This document shows, in pieces, positions 43,497-51,923 of a stretch of 64,000 nucleotides of DNA. How positions within the stretch are numbered: position 1 is the stretch's first letter; every line of letters starts with the position of its first letter. Origin of the DNA: Planctomycetales bacterium (lineage in GTDB: Bacteria; Planctomycetota; Planctomycetia; Isosphaerales; Isosphaeraceae); the NCBI GenBank assembly GCA_027449865.1, contig DAIDKV010000097.1, positions 95,531 through 159,530 on the forward strand. Direction: 5' to 3'. Made by a program: the position numbers and the translations under genes. The notes under the pieces were generated by a model that saw nothing but the letters and a program-made list of their open reading frames with translations, ran no database searches and was not told the DNA's origin.

Positions 43497-45575
43497 CTAT
43501 CGTAAGCCCGTCGTGCCGATGTGGGATGCCTCGGGCGATACCGCCGTCCGAGCCGTGGACTTCGGCCCCCTGGAGACATCGATCCTCTCACGGTCGTAAA
43601 CCGAGGCCTCTCCGTCCTCAAAGACCTTGGCGTGCTCGAGCCGGCTCTGGAGCCGATCGAGTATGCCGGCTTTCAGAATGGCCGTGCCACTCGGGTCCAT
43701 CTCGAGGAGTCGCGTGTCGTGGTGGACGACGACGTAGCGAATCTTCTGCGAAATCAGGTAGGACCGTACGGACTCGAGAAAATCGTTGGACTCCGCCGTC
43801 CCATCCAGAATCCCGGACAGGTATCCCGGCTTGACCAGGCGAGAATGCGCGAACGGGGAGGGCCCCAGCACGGCGGCATCATAAGCGGCGTTGGTCACTC
43901 CGCTGTATCCCGCCGTGGTCGAGAGTCGATGGAGCGACTGCCAGTAAGTGCTCACTCCACCGAAGTTCGAGCAATCCCCGGAGGGGGTCTGGGGGACATC
44001 GACGACGGCGGCGTGCGGATCCTGCGCCTTGATGAACGCGTAGCATGCGGGTAGGGGGGGCAAAGTCAACCCGCCACCGCCGTAGGGAACGACGCTCAGG
44101 TCCATGACCGCGAAGAGGACCAGCGCGCTGATCGCCGCCCCTCTCGCCGCCCGCGATCCGAGGCGCGCCAGGAAATGCCGCATTCCGGCTGCTGCGAGGA
44201 CCGCGGCCACCGTGGAGGCTAGCAAGTTGAACCGAGCCGGAGCACGGATCAGACGGAACAGGATCACGTGGTCCCAGAGCCAACCCCCCGGGAGCCCCAC
44301 GGTGATCGGGCCGAACTTCCACGACGCTCCCCCCGAAAGGATCACCAGCAGTCCGAACACCAGCCACCAGAACGAGACGCGCGGGAACCGGACGCGACAC
44401 GCGGCCGCGTAGACGAGCAATGCGATCGCCACAAGCCCGAGGTACGAGCCCGACTCTTCGGTCGCGGTTTCCTCGAGGACCCGGTCCGGATATGGAGCAC
44501 CTTTCAGCAGGCGACGGACCGTGTGGACCTGCGTCGGCACCAGATAGTTGTACCACTGGGTGTGGTAGGTCTCGAATTCCACGCGGGGCCGGTCAATCTT
44601 GATGCCGTAACGGAGGCACCACAACTGGCTCGAGAGCAGGACCATAGTTCCTGCCAGGGCCAGAGCCGCGAAGGCTGCGAACCAGGGCAATCGCCGGAGC
44701 AACCAGTCCCATGCCGACCGGCGCCCCGACGTAGCCCAGCTCCAGGCCGCATAGGCCGTCGCCGGGACGGTCGCCAGCAGCGTGAAATAGGCGGCGCTCA
44801 TCACCGTCAGCCAGTACAGCGCGACCGCGGCCAGAAGCCGCGACCGGCTCGGGGCGTCGACGAAGAGTATCCAGGCCAGTAGGAACAGGGGGAAGGCACC
44901 CAGTTCGATGAGGTCGAGATGGCAGAGCCCGTGAAGCATCATCGGCCCGCTGAGCATCCCCAGCAATCCGCCCACTGCCGCGCAGGCTCGATCCCGTACC
45001 GCGAACCAGCACAGGCAGAAAGTGGCCAATCCTGTCCCGAGAAATGCAAGTATCCATACTATATTATAACATAGAATGTCATTGGCCGTGGCCTGGCTCG
45101 CGGCCATGTACTCGACTGACTGGATCAGCAGTGGCGAGAAGTATCCCAGAAAGGCGCCTGCTGGGTACTGGATTTCGCGGCAAAAGAAGGGGTTGATACG
45201 TCCTTCCACCAGGCAGGTCTTGTACCACCGCATGGTCCAGAGGTGCTGGGCGGGGTCCGCGAGGGAGGGGACTCTCGACCCGAGTCTCGTGACGGCCGGA
45301 TAGGTCGCCGCCGCGAGGCAGGCCAGGTAGAGCAGGGTCACCGCCGCCAGCGTCCCTGCCCCGGGCCAGAGCCCCTCGAGTTCGGAAGGTGAGGCCGTAG
45401 AGGAGGCGGACGTGGGATCGCCACCGGGCTCCGGATCCCTGGCCTGATCGGGGAGAGCTTCCTCGTATCTCGGACCGGGTTGCATCTTGGAGCCCTGGGA
45501 AAGCCAGTCGGCGAAGGAGGATACCTCGACTATCGAAGCCTCATCTCGGAGCATCGCCTGAGGGTTCTCGATCAT
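43497..45575 (-). CDS. Large polytopic membrane protein, glycosyltransferase-like (GT-C type)
   Basis: About 692 residues from the ATG at 45575; the start is uncertain, with Met codons also at 45623 and in the next ~30 codons. A disordered N-terminus of ~80 residues is followed by about 12 membrane helices (TLAAVTLLYLACLAAATYPA; LAAVALYWLTVMSAAYFTLL; and others). The first large loop has SRVPSLADPAQHLWTMRW, with the acidic residue pattern typical of GT-C transferases that use polyprenyl-linked sugars. The soluble C-terminal ~180 residues (from about VPQTPSGDCSNFGG) resemble the YfhO group's exterior part but lack its typical ending. It probably belongs to surface-polysaccharide assembly with the cluster at 35-42 kb, though 1.1 kb of scarred DNA separates them. 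Confidence 0.65.
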   Translation of the reverse strand: MIENPQAMLRDEASIVEVSSFADWLSQGSKMQPGPRYEEALPDQARDPEPGGDPTSASSTASPSELEGLWPGAGTLAAVTLLYLACLAAATYPAVTRLGSRVPSLADPAQHLWTMRWYKTCLVEGRINPFFCREIQYPAGAFLGYFSPLLIQSVEYMAASQATANDILCYNIVWILAFLGTGLATFCLCWFAVRDRACAAVGGLLGMLSGPMMLHGLCHLDLIELGAFPLFLLAWILFVDAPSRSRLLAAVALYWLTVMSAAYFTLLATVPATAYAAWSWATSGRRSAWDWLLRRLPWFAAFAALALAGTMVLLSSQLWCLRYGIKIDRPRVEFETYHTQWYNYLVPTQVHTVRRLLKGAPYPDRVLEETATEESGSYLGLVAIALLVYAAACRVRFPRVSFWWLVFGLLVILSGGASWKFGPITVGLPGGWLWDHVILFRLIRAPARFNLLASTVAAVLAAAGMRHFLARLGSRAARGAAISALVLFAVMDLSVVPYGGGGLTLPPLPACYAFIKAQDPHAAVVDVPQTPSGDCSNFGGVSTYWQSLHRLSTTAGYSGVTNAAYDAAVLGPSPFAHSRLVKPGYLSGILDGTAESNDFLESVRSYLISQKIRYVVVHHDTRLLEMDPSGTAILKAGILDRLQSRLEHAKVFEDGEASVYDRERIDVSRGPKSTARTAVSPEASHIGTTGLR

Positions 45576-45871
45576 GATGTCCGAGTCCACCGCGTGTCGG
45601 CAACCCCCTCCCCGAGAAAGCAAGCGTGGGCCGCTCGATGATCTTGTTCCATCGGACCCGTTGCGTATCGTCCTGATCGTGGCGAGGAAACCCCTCCTCG
45701 GCGATTATTCGCGGAGTTCCCAACGGGACCTTGTCCGGCGATAATTTTGGTTCGGCCGCCGCTGGATTCTCCGGGCTTCCACCCGGCCTCGGCGGTTCCG
45801 GAGTGGACGATCAACGAGCCGCCCGCCTTGCTCCGACGATTTCCCGCAGCCCCCGTCGAGACCGCCCTCGA
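45576..45871. other. Divergent intergenic region between membrane protein and symporter
   Basis: 296 bp that should contain both promoters. A small perfect hairpin, CGAGGA/TCCTCG around AACCCC, lies near 45680-45700. No clear -35/-10 pair was seen. Confidence 0.3.
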
Positions 45872-47326
45872 ATGAATCCCAACGATCTTGCCGTGATCCT
45901 CGTGTATGTGACCGGATGTACCGCGCTGGGGGCCTGGCTAGGCTCGCGGTCGCAGGGGCTGAAGGGTTACTTCCTGGGCGAGAGCAACATCCCGGCCTGG
46001 GCCGTGATGATCTCGATCGTCGCGACCGAGACCAGCACCGCGACGTTCCTCAGCGTCCCGGGCGTGGCCTATGACGGCAACTTCACCTTCCTGCAACTGG
46101 CCTTCGGCTACCTGGTCGGTCGGGTGATCGTCGCGACGGTCCTTTTGCCCGCCTACTTCCGCGGTCAGATCCTCACCGCCTATCAACTGCTCCAGGACCG
46201 GTTTGGCGGCCCAACCCGAACCACCGCCTCGCTGCTCTTCCTCGTCGCGCGGTCGCTCGGCGATGGCCTCCGGCTCTACCTGGCCGCGACGATCCTCAAG
46301 CACCTCACCGGATGGTCGGTCGAGACGGCCATCGTCGTCGTCGCGACGATCACCGTGGTCTACACCTTCCTCGGCGGGATGAAGGCCGTCATCTGGACCG
46401 ACGTCATCCAGTTCAGCGTCTACATCCTGGGCGCCGTGGTCGCCCTGTTCCTCCTCGCCGGGAAGCTTCCCGGTGGTTGGCACGAGCTGTTCGAGACCGC
46501 CCAGGCCGCCGGCAAGTTCCAGGTGCTCAACTTTGACCTCGACCTCACCCAGAAGTACACCTTCTGGGCCGGTCTGATCGGGGCGATGGTCCTGAACACG
46601 TCGACCCACGGGGCCGATCAACTGATGGTCCAGCGTTACCTCTCGGCGCGGTCGCAACGGCAGGCGGCCGGGGCGCTGATCGCGAGCGGGTTCGTCGTGC
46701 TGGCGCAGTTCTCGCTGTTCCTGCTTATCGGCGCGAGCCTGTGGGTCTTCTTCCGGCAGTTTCCGCCCCTGGAACCGTTCCGACGGTCCGATGAGGCGTT
46801 CAGCTACTTCATCGTCCACTACCTGCCGACGGGCCTGCTCGGTCTGGTGATCGCCTCGGTCTTCTCGGCGTCGATGGGGACGCTGGCCGGCTCGCTGAAT
46901 TCGTCGTCGGCGTCGATCGTCAACGACCTGTACCGCCCGGCGACCGGCCGCGACGACGAGCGCCACCTGGTCCGGGTTTCCCGGCTGATGACCATCGTCT
47001 GGGGCGCGGTGCTGGGGCTGGTCGCCTTCTTTGCCCAGTTCCTGGAAGACAACGTCGTGAACAACGCCCTGGCAATCGCCGGCCTGGTTTCGGGGATCCT
47101 GCTCGGGCTCTTCCTGCTCGGAATCCTCACCAGGCGCGTCGGCCAGACCGCGGCGATGGTCGGGGTGATCGCGGGGATTGCGGCGGTGCTGGGGGCCAAG
47201 TTCGGCAGCGCCCTGGCGTTTCCCTGGTTCGCGCTGGTCGGCTCGTCGACGGTCGTCGCCGTCGGCCTGGCGGCGAGTCTCGTCTTCCCTTCGCGGTCGA
47301 TCGATCCCAGGCCCGTCGCCGAGTGA
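45872..47326 (+). CDS. Sodium:solute symporter (SSS family)
   Basis: 484 residues from the ATG at 45872. The upstream in-frame stretch lacks conservation. About 13 membrane helices are visible, starting AVILVYVTGCTALGAWLGSR. Family features are SQGLKGYFLGESNIPAWAVM, ATETSTATFLSVPGVAYDGN (sodium-site region of helix 2-3), VVYTFLGGMKAVIWTDVIQF (helix 6), and SVFSASMGTLAGSLNSSSAS (helix 9, sodium-binding Ser). The substrate cannot be read from the sequence; sugars or sugar acids are common in this family, and MurQ lies 1.6 kb downstream. A 57-bp piece of its 5' region is duplicated at 43286-43342. It is convergent with the STAS gene, with 25 bp between. Confidence 0.9.
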   Translation: MNPNDLAVILVYVTGCTALGAWLGSRSQGLKGYFLGESNIPAWAVMISIVATETSTATFLSVPGVAYDGNFTFLQLAFGYLVGRVIVATVLLPAYFRGQILTAYQLLQDRFGGPTRTTASLLFLVARSLGDGLRLYLAATILKHLTGWSVETAIVVVATITVVYTFLGGMKAVIWTDVIQFSVYILGAVVALFLLAGKLPGGWHELFETAQAAGKFQVLNFDLDLTQKYTFWAGLIGAMVLNTSTHGADQLMVQRYLSARSQRQAAGALIASGFVVLAQFSLFLLIGASLWVFFRQFPPLEPFRRSDEAFSYFIVHYLPTGLLGLVIASVFSASMGTLAGSLNSSSASIVNDLYRPATGRDDERHLVRVSRLMTIVWGAVLGLVAFFAQFLEDNVVNNALAIAGLVSGILLGLFLLGILTRRVGQTAAMVGVIAGIAAVLGAKFGSALAFPWFALVGSSTVVAVGLAASLVFPSRSIDPRPVAE

Positions 47327-47351
47327 CGGGCCGACCCAGGCCGGGACAGAC

Positions 47352-47828
47352 TCAGGCCTGCGCGAGCGCATCGATCGCCGAGGCCGGATCGTCGTCGATC
47401 GCGACGACCATCGGCAGGTTGACCGCGACCGCTCCGGCCCGGACGTCCGGGTGCATCCGGCAGAATCGGATCGCACGGCCTCGCTCTCGGGCGCATTTCA
47501 CGATCTTGAAGAGTGCCGAATATCCCATGCTGCTGAGGTATCGAACCCGCTCCAGGTCGAGGAGGATCGGCCCGATGGCCTCCTGCTCGACGGCACGGGT
47601 CAGCTCGCAGATGAACGCCTTCGCCAGGTCGGGGCCCTGGATCTCCCGGCTGGTGACCTCCAGCCGGACGACGTCCCCAACTCGCCCCAGCCGCACGTGT
47701 ACGAAGCCTTCGGCAATCATCGGCCAGCTTCCTCCGCGAGATCCGATCACCGGCTGCTCACTCATCCAGATACAGGCGGCGGGTCCTGCTGTGACGTCGC
47801 AGCCCGCTTCGCTCTCGATCGGCCCCAT
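47352..47828 (-). CDS. STAS-domain protein (anti-anti-sigma type)
   Basis: 158 residues if it starts at the ATG at 47828; an ATG at 47765 would give 137. Neither has a strong ribosome site. The STAS fold covers roughly the last 115 residues: VRLGRVGDVVRLEVTSREIQ, a helix LAKAFICELTRAVEQEAIG, then PILLDLERVRYLSSMGYSAL, with the Ser-Ser-Met-Gly turn where SpoIIAA-type proteins are phosphorylated, and a final strand-helix. Such proteins switch partner kinases or anti-sigma factors. No partner kinase is adjacent. It is divergent from the gene at 47968. Confidence 0.75.
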   Translation of the reverse strand: MGPIESEAGCDVTAGPAACIWMSEQPVIGSRGGSWPMIAEGFVHVRLGRVGDVVRLEVTSREIQGPDLAKAFICELTRAVEQEAIGPILLDLERVRYLSSMGYSALFKIVKCARERGRAIRFCRMHPDVRAGAVAVNLPMVVAIDDDPASAIDALAQA

Positions 47829-47967
47829 GGTCTCTAGGATATCGCGTCGGGGCCTCCTACGTCTCGCCAATCCGCCGGGAATCGCGGGCCGGCTTGTCCG
47901 CCCCGGGGTGGGTCGGCGACAATAGATTATCGGCCCGACCCGGCCGGGAGAAAGCAGGGGAAGACCA

Positions 47968-48393
47968 ATGCCAGCCGAAACGCCGACCGAAGCCCTGACC
48001 GCCCGTCCCACCGACGACCAGCAAGCCGATCGCGCCGAGTGGATCGCCGCCGTCGAGAAGATTGCCGACGACGCCGAGGCGTGGGCGACCGAGCGGAAGT
48101 GGTTCGTCCATCGAGGACCGAAGGAGATCACCGAACCGGGCCTCGGGACCTACGAGGTCCCCACGGTCCTGATCCAGGCGCCGGCCGGCCGGTTCGTCAT
48201 CGACCCAATCGCCCGGTACGTGATTGGTGCGGAGGGAGAGATCGATTTCTGCGTTCACCCGTCGTACTATTACATGATGATCGTTCGCACTGAGTCAGGA
48301 TGGCAGGTTGACACCAATCCCCGGACGACCGGCCGCCCCTGGTCGAAGCCGACCTTCTTCGAGGTGATTTCCGAGCTGGCCAGAAAGGCATGA
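47968..48393 (+). CDS. Hypothetical protein, upstream member of a HEPN-type gene pair
   Basis: 141 residues, cytoplasmic. The middle has strand-rich sequence LGTYEVPTVLIQAPAGRFVI, DPIARYVIGAEGEIDFCVHP and YYYMMIVRTESGWQVDTNPR, ending WSKPTFFEVISELARKA. I recall proteins of this look occurring as the upstream neighbour of small HEPN-like proteins in planctomycetes and other bacteria; no activity is known to me. Its stop overlaps the next gene's start by 4 bp (ATGA), so both are made together. GGGGAA precedes the ATG by about 8 nt. It could be the neutralising partner of the HEPN protein. Confidence 0.6.
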   Translation: MPAETPTEALTARPTDDQQADRAEWIAAVEKIADDAEAWATERKWFVHRGPKEITEPGLGTYEVPTVLIQAPAGRFVIDPIARYVIGAEGEIDFCVHPSYYYMMIVRTESGWQVDTNPRTTGRPWSKPTFFEVISELARKA

Positions 48394-48842
48394 CTTCCAA
48401 GCAACGGCGGCTGGAGCGGATGCGGGCGATCGAGCGCGAGTGGCGGGTCGCCGCGATTGCGGCCGACCGCCTCGGGGAATACCTCCGCGCGCATCCATCC
48501 GCGCTCGACCGGGAGCAGCTCCGGATGGCCGACTATCGCCGCTTCCGCGACAATCTGGAGCCGACCTACCTCATTCGCACCTTCGCGGAATTCGAGGGCG
48601 GCCTGCGGGAAGCCTGGAGCCTGGCCTTTCGCCAAATCACGACGCCCCGGATGCAGGACCTGATCGATTCGTTCGCGGCCCGTTGCACGATCGCCCGGCA
48701 GTGCCGCGACGGCGCTCACGAGGTCCGCCTCTATCGAAATCCCCTCGTGCATGAGAGGGGCGACGAGGTCCGGCCGATCAGGCTGCTCGTGGAGAGCGGG
48801 TGGCTCTGCCGGTTCTTTAGCCGCCTTTCCCATGAATGGTAA
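48390..48842 (+). CDS. Small HEPN-like protein (candidate RNase/toxin)
   Basis: 150 residues, all-helical and highly charged. Residues 116-121 read RNPLVH, which fits the HEPN RNase signature Rx4-6H with a polar residue after Arg. A preceding helix has the pattern YLIRTFAEFEGGLREAW (about 60-76), the second element typical of HEPN domains. HEPN proteins often cleave RNA and are kept in check by an antitoxin; here the 4-bp overlapping upstream gene is the obvious candidate partner. No nucleotidyltransferase (MNT) or other known antitoxin motif is seen upstream, so this would not be the standard HEPN/MNT type. Activity is inferred from the motif only. Confidence 0.6.
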   Translation: MTSKQRRLERMRAIEREWRVAAIAADRLGEYLRAHPSALDREQLRMADYRRFRDNLEPTYLIRTFAEFEGGLREAWSLAFRQITTPRMQDLIDSFAARCTIARQCRDGAHEVRLYRNPLVHERGDEVRPIRLLVESGWLCRFFSRLSHEW

Positions 48843-48896
48843 AGACCCTTGCCGATGCGGGCGGCCCAGGGTCGTAACCGCCCAGGAGAATTGTCC

Positions 48897-49844
48897 GTGC
48901 CGCTGGAAGACCACCTGCTGACCGAGTCGCGCAACCCACTCTCCGAGGCCATCGATACCCTCAGCCCCTCGGAGATCGTCCGACTGATGAACGCGGAGGA
49001 CGCCCGGGTGGTGGAGGCGGTCGGGGCCGAGGCCGACGCGATCGCGAGGGCCGTCGAGTGGGCCGCCGACCGGCTCGGACGCGGCGGCCGGCTGATCTAC
49101 GCCGGCGCCGGGACCTCGGGACGGCTGGGCGTCCTCGACGCCGCCGAGTGCCCGCCGACGTTCAGCACCCCGCCAGAGATGGTTGTCGGCCTGATCGCCG
49201 GCGGCCCCTCGGCCTTCACCCGCGCCATCGAGGGCGCCGAGGACGACCCCAACCGGGGCGCCGCCGACATCGACGAGCGAAACGTCGGCCCAGACGACCT
49301 GGTCGTCGGGATCGCGACGTCAGGCCGGACGCCGTACGTCCTGGGCGCCGTTCGCGCCGCTCGTTGCCGGGGGGCGTCAACCGTCGGGATCACCTGCAAC
49401 CGACCGAGCCTCCTGGGCGCCGAGGTCGATATCGAGATCGCCCTCCTGGTCGGCCCCGAGATCATCGCCGGTTCGACGCGATTGAAGGCCGGGACGGCGA
49501 CGAAGATGGTCTTGAATATGATCTCGACCGGAGCGATGGTCCGGATCGGCAAGACGCTGGGCAACCGGATGGTCGACATGAAGTCGTCGAACGAGAAGCT
49601 CCGAATCCGGGCGCGCCGGATGCTCCGCGAGCTGGCCGGGATCGATGACGAAAAGGCGCGGGAGATCCTCGAGCGTTGCGGCGGACAGCTCAAGCCGGCG
49701 CTGGTGGTGGCGATGGCGGGGGTCGGTCCTGAGGAGGCCAACATGCTGCTCGACGCCCAGGGCGGCCAGGTGCGGGCCGCGGTTGCGGCGGCGGCCGGTC
49801 AGGATTTCCGCCCGATCACGCCGGTCGCGCACCCGAAGAAGTAG
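48897..49844 (+). CDS. murQ: N-acetylmuramic acid 6-phosphate etherase
   Basis: Cleaves the lactyl ether of MurNAc-6-P to give GlcNAc-6-P and D-lactate in cell-wall recycling. I chose the GTG at 48897 because AGGAGAATTGTCC precedes it and the product (315 aa) then starts like other MurQ proteins (LTESRNPLSEAIDTLSPSEI). The SIS domain has AGAGTSGRLGVLDAAECPPT. Catalytic Glu84 and Glu115 sit where E. coli has Glu83 and Glu114. The small C-terminal UBA-like part (AGIDDEKAREILERCGG) is present. Its 3' end overlaps the convergent methyltransferase gene by 46 bp. AnmK (34 kb) supplies its substrate. Confidence 0.93.
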   Translation: MPLEDHLLTESRNPLSEAIDTLSPSEIVRLMNAEDARVVEAVGAEADAIARAVEWAADRLGRGGRLIYAGAGTSGRLGVLDAAECPPTFSTPPEMVVGLIAGGPSAFTRAIEGAEDDPNRGAADIDERNVGPDDLVVGIATSGRTPYVLGAVRAARCRGASTVGITCNRPSLLGAEVDIEIALLVGPEIIAGSTRLKAGTATKMVLNMISTGAMVRIGKTLGNRMVDMKSSNEKLRIRARRMLRELAGIDDEKAREILERCGGQLKPALVVAMAGVGPEEANMLLDAQGGQVRAAVAAAAGQDFRPITPVAHPKK

Positions 49845-50524
49845 GAGACCGGCTCGACCTCGAGGCCGGCCTCGGCGAAGGCGCGGCAGGCGTCGGAGCA
49901 ATCGCCGAACGCCCCCGTGTAGACGCCCAGCAGCCGGTAATTGTCCGGGTTTCCCAGAAACAGGGCGCCGAGCACCGGGATCACACGACGTAGGTAAAAC
50001 ATGTAGGGGACCCGGAGCCAATAGGAGCGGGGGACGGAGATCTCCACAAAGGACAGGCGGCCGCCCGGCGCGAGGATGTCGTGGACTCGTCGAGCGAGCG
50101 TCCGGATCTGATCCGACGAGAGCGTCTTCAGCCCGAACGAGGACAGGACCACATCGGCCGATCCGGGCGGGAGGTCGATCGACAGGACATCCGCCTCAAT
50201 GATCTGGACGGGGCAGGGGACCCGGTCACTGGCGCGTCGCCGGGCCTCCTGGCACATCCGGGACGAAATGTCGATCGCCGTAATCGACCCATCGGACCCA
50301 ATCATCCGCCCCGCGTCGGGTAGGATCTCTCCCATCCCGGTCATCAGGTCGAGGACCCGGTCTCCGGGCCGGATCGGGACGGCGCGGATGCACTGCCGAC
50401 GCCATCGCCGGGCGAATCCGAACGACGAGACGAGGTTCATGACCCCGTAAGTCGCCGCCATCTCGTCGAAGAGTTGCCTGACGAAGGCAGGGTCGTAGCA
50501 GGGAAGATGGTTCGACACTGCCAC
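49799..50524 (-). CDS. SAM-dependent methyltransferase, UbiE/MenG-like
   Basis: 241 residues, class I methyltransferase. The pre-domain YDPAFVRQLFDEMAATYGVM and then MNLVSSFGFARRWRRQCI match the start of UbiE/COQ5-type enzymes. Motif I is VLDLMTGMGEILPDA (residues ~58-72), the acidic loop is ITAIDISSRMCQEA, then DVVLSSFGLKTL and LAPGGRLSFVEISVP. The usual D-x-A-x-G-T-G motif I is altered (DLMTGMGE). Membrane-seeking hydrophobic segments lie near the C-terminus (LRRVIPVLGALFLG). The substrate may be a quinone or other lipid, which is not determinable here. It is divergent from the sugar kinase gene. Confidence 0.8.
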   Translation of the reverse strand: MAVSNHLPCYDPAFVRQLFDEMAATYGVMNLVSSFGFARRWRRQCIRAVPIRPGDRVLDLMTGMGEILPDAGRMIGSDGSITAIDISSRMCQEARRRASDRVPCPVQIIEADVLSIDLPPGSADVVLSSFGLKTLSSDQIRTLARRVHDILAPGGRLSFVEISVPRSYWLRVPYMFYLRRVIPVLGALFLGNPDNYRLLGVYTGAFGDCSDACRAFAEAGLEVEPVSYFFGCATGVIGRKS

Positions 50525-50726
50525 GGGATCGCCCCAATCGTTCGGTTCCTTGCAGCAAATCCTGGAAGATCGCTCCAGGTTTCGACGGTCGAAGGGCGGC
50601 GGCCCGCCCGATCAACCTTACCATTCATCAGGGATCCCGGCTCCTCCTGAGGCTTGACGGCCACCGGATCGCGGGCAAGCATGGTTCCGGGTCGATGCAG
50701 AACCGGCGACGGGGGAGTCTCGGGCG

Positions 50727-51674
50727 ATGGCGGATCGGCGGATGGTCCTGGGCGTGGACGGCGGCGGCACCTCGACGGTGGCCTGGCTGGCCGATCTCGG
50801 GGGTGAGGTGCTCGGCCGAGGGGCGTCGGGGCCGTCGAACGCCAAGGCCGTTGGGATGGAGTCGGCGCGTCGGGCGCTGGATACGGCGGTCGCCGCCGCG
50901 TTCGCCGACGCAGGGCTCGGCCCAGCCTCGGTGGAGGCGGCCTGCCTCGGTCTGGCGGGGTTCGACCGGCCCGAGGACCGCGCGATTCTTACCGGATGGG
51001 CCGGCGAGATCGGGCTGGCTCGTCGGCTGGTGCTGGTCAACGATGGCGACCTCGTGGTCGCGGCCGGGACGCCCGAGGGGTGGGGCGTCGGCGTGATCGC
51101 CGGGACTGGCTCGATCGCCGTCGGCCGTTCGCCCGACGGCCGGACCGCCCGCGCCGGCGGCTGGGGCCACCTGATCGGCGACGAGGGGAGCGGCTACCGG
51201 CTCGTCGTGGACGCCCTCCGGCTGGTCGCCCGTCGCGACGACGGCCGTGACCCCCGACCCGATCCCGACCCGCTCACCGATCGTCTTTGCCGGGCCCTGG
51301 ACGTCGACCGGGCCTCCCGGATTGTCACGGCGGTCTACGCCCCCGAGTCGACCCGCGCCCGGATTGCCGCGATGGCCCCCGAGGTCCTCGCCGCCTGCGA
51401 CGAATCCCCCGACGACGCCAGGCGCCTGCTCGAACCCGCTGGCGTCGCCCTGGCCGAGATCGTCGGAGCCGTGGCCCGGTCGCTCGACTGGCACTCCGGC
51501 CCCCTGCCCATGGCCGCCGCTGGCAGCTTCCTCCTCGCGGCCCCCACGGTGCGCCGATCGATGCTCGACGACCTGATCGCTCGTGGCTATTGCCCGGACC
51601 TCAACCCCGTCCCTGAACCGGCCCAGGGTGCCATCCTGCTGGCCATCCGTTTTCTCAACAAAACCTCCCAATAA
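50727..51674 (+). CDS. BadF/BadG/BcrA/BcrD-type ATPase; likely N-acetylglucosamine kinase
   Basis: 315 residues with the actin-like ATPase fold: phosphate-1 motif LGVDGGGTSTVAWL (residues ~8-21), VNDGDLVVAAG (~108), phosphate-2 GVGVIAGTGSIAVG (~122), RAGGWGHLIGDEGSGY (~140) and a C-terminal adenosine loop, PMAAAGSFLLAAP. GWGHLIGDEGSGYR is characteristic of GlcNAc/glucosamine kinases in this family. With MurQ 0.9 kb upstream it may phosphorylate amino sugars from recycled peptidoglycan. It is separated from MurQ by the oppositely oriented methyltransferase gene. Confidence 0.85.
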   Translation: MADRRMVLGVDGGGTSTVAWLADLGGEVLGRGASGPSNAKAVGMESARRALDTAVAAAFADAGLGPASVEAACLGLAGFDRPEDRAILTGWAGEIGLARRLVLVNDGDLVVAAGTPEGWGVGVIAGTGSIAVGRSPDGRTARAGGWGHLIGDEGSGYRLVVDALRLVARRDDGRDPRPDPDPLTDRLCRALDVDRASRIVTAVYAPESTRARIAAMAPEVLAACDESPDDARRLLEPAGVALAEIVGAVARSLDWHSGPLPMAAAGSFLLAAPTVRRSMLDDLIARGYCPDLNPVPEPAQGAILLAIRFLNKTSQ

Positions 51675-51923
51675 ACCGCTCGACGTGTCTCTGTTTGCCA
51701 CTAAACACTCATGCATTCGCGGCCGTCCCTGGAAACGTGGACGGAGGTGCCACGGAATTGGCGGTCATGAATGGCGTAGAAATTGCTAACATCGGATGAA
51801 CCGTAGGAACCGGGGATGCGGTCCGTGCGGTCGGGCCGGGGCCGACGTGAGGGCCCGCCCCGAATCCTGGAGAACGACGGGCGGGTTGTCCGTCGTCGGG
51901 CCCAGCGAGGGGGCCGGTGATCT

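Noticed and set aside
45938..47476. Minus-strand open frame of 512 codons over the symporter gene
   Set aside because: Composition is Asp/Arg/Gln-rich antisense; the plus strand encodes an unmistakable SSS transporter.
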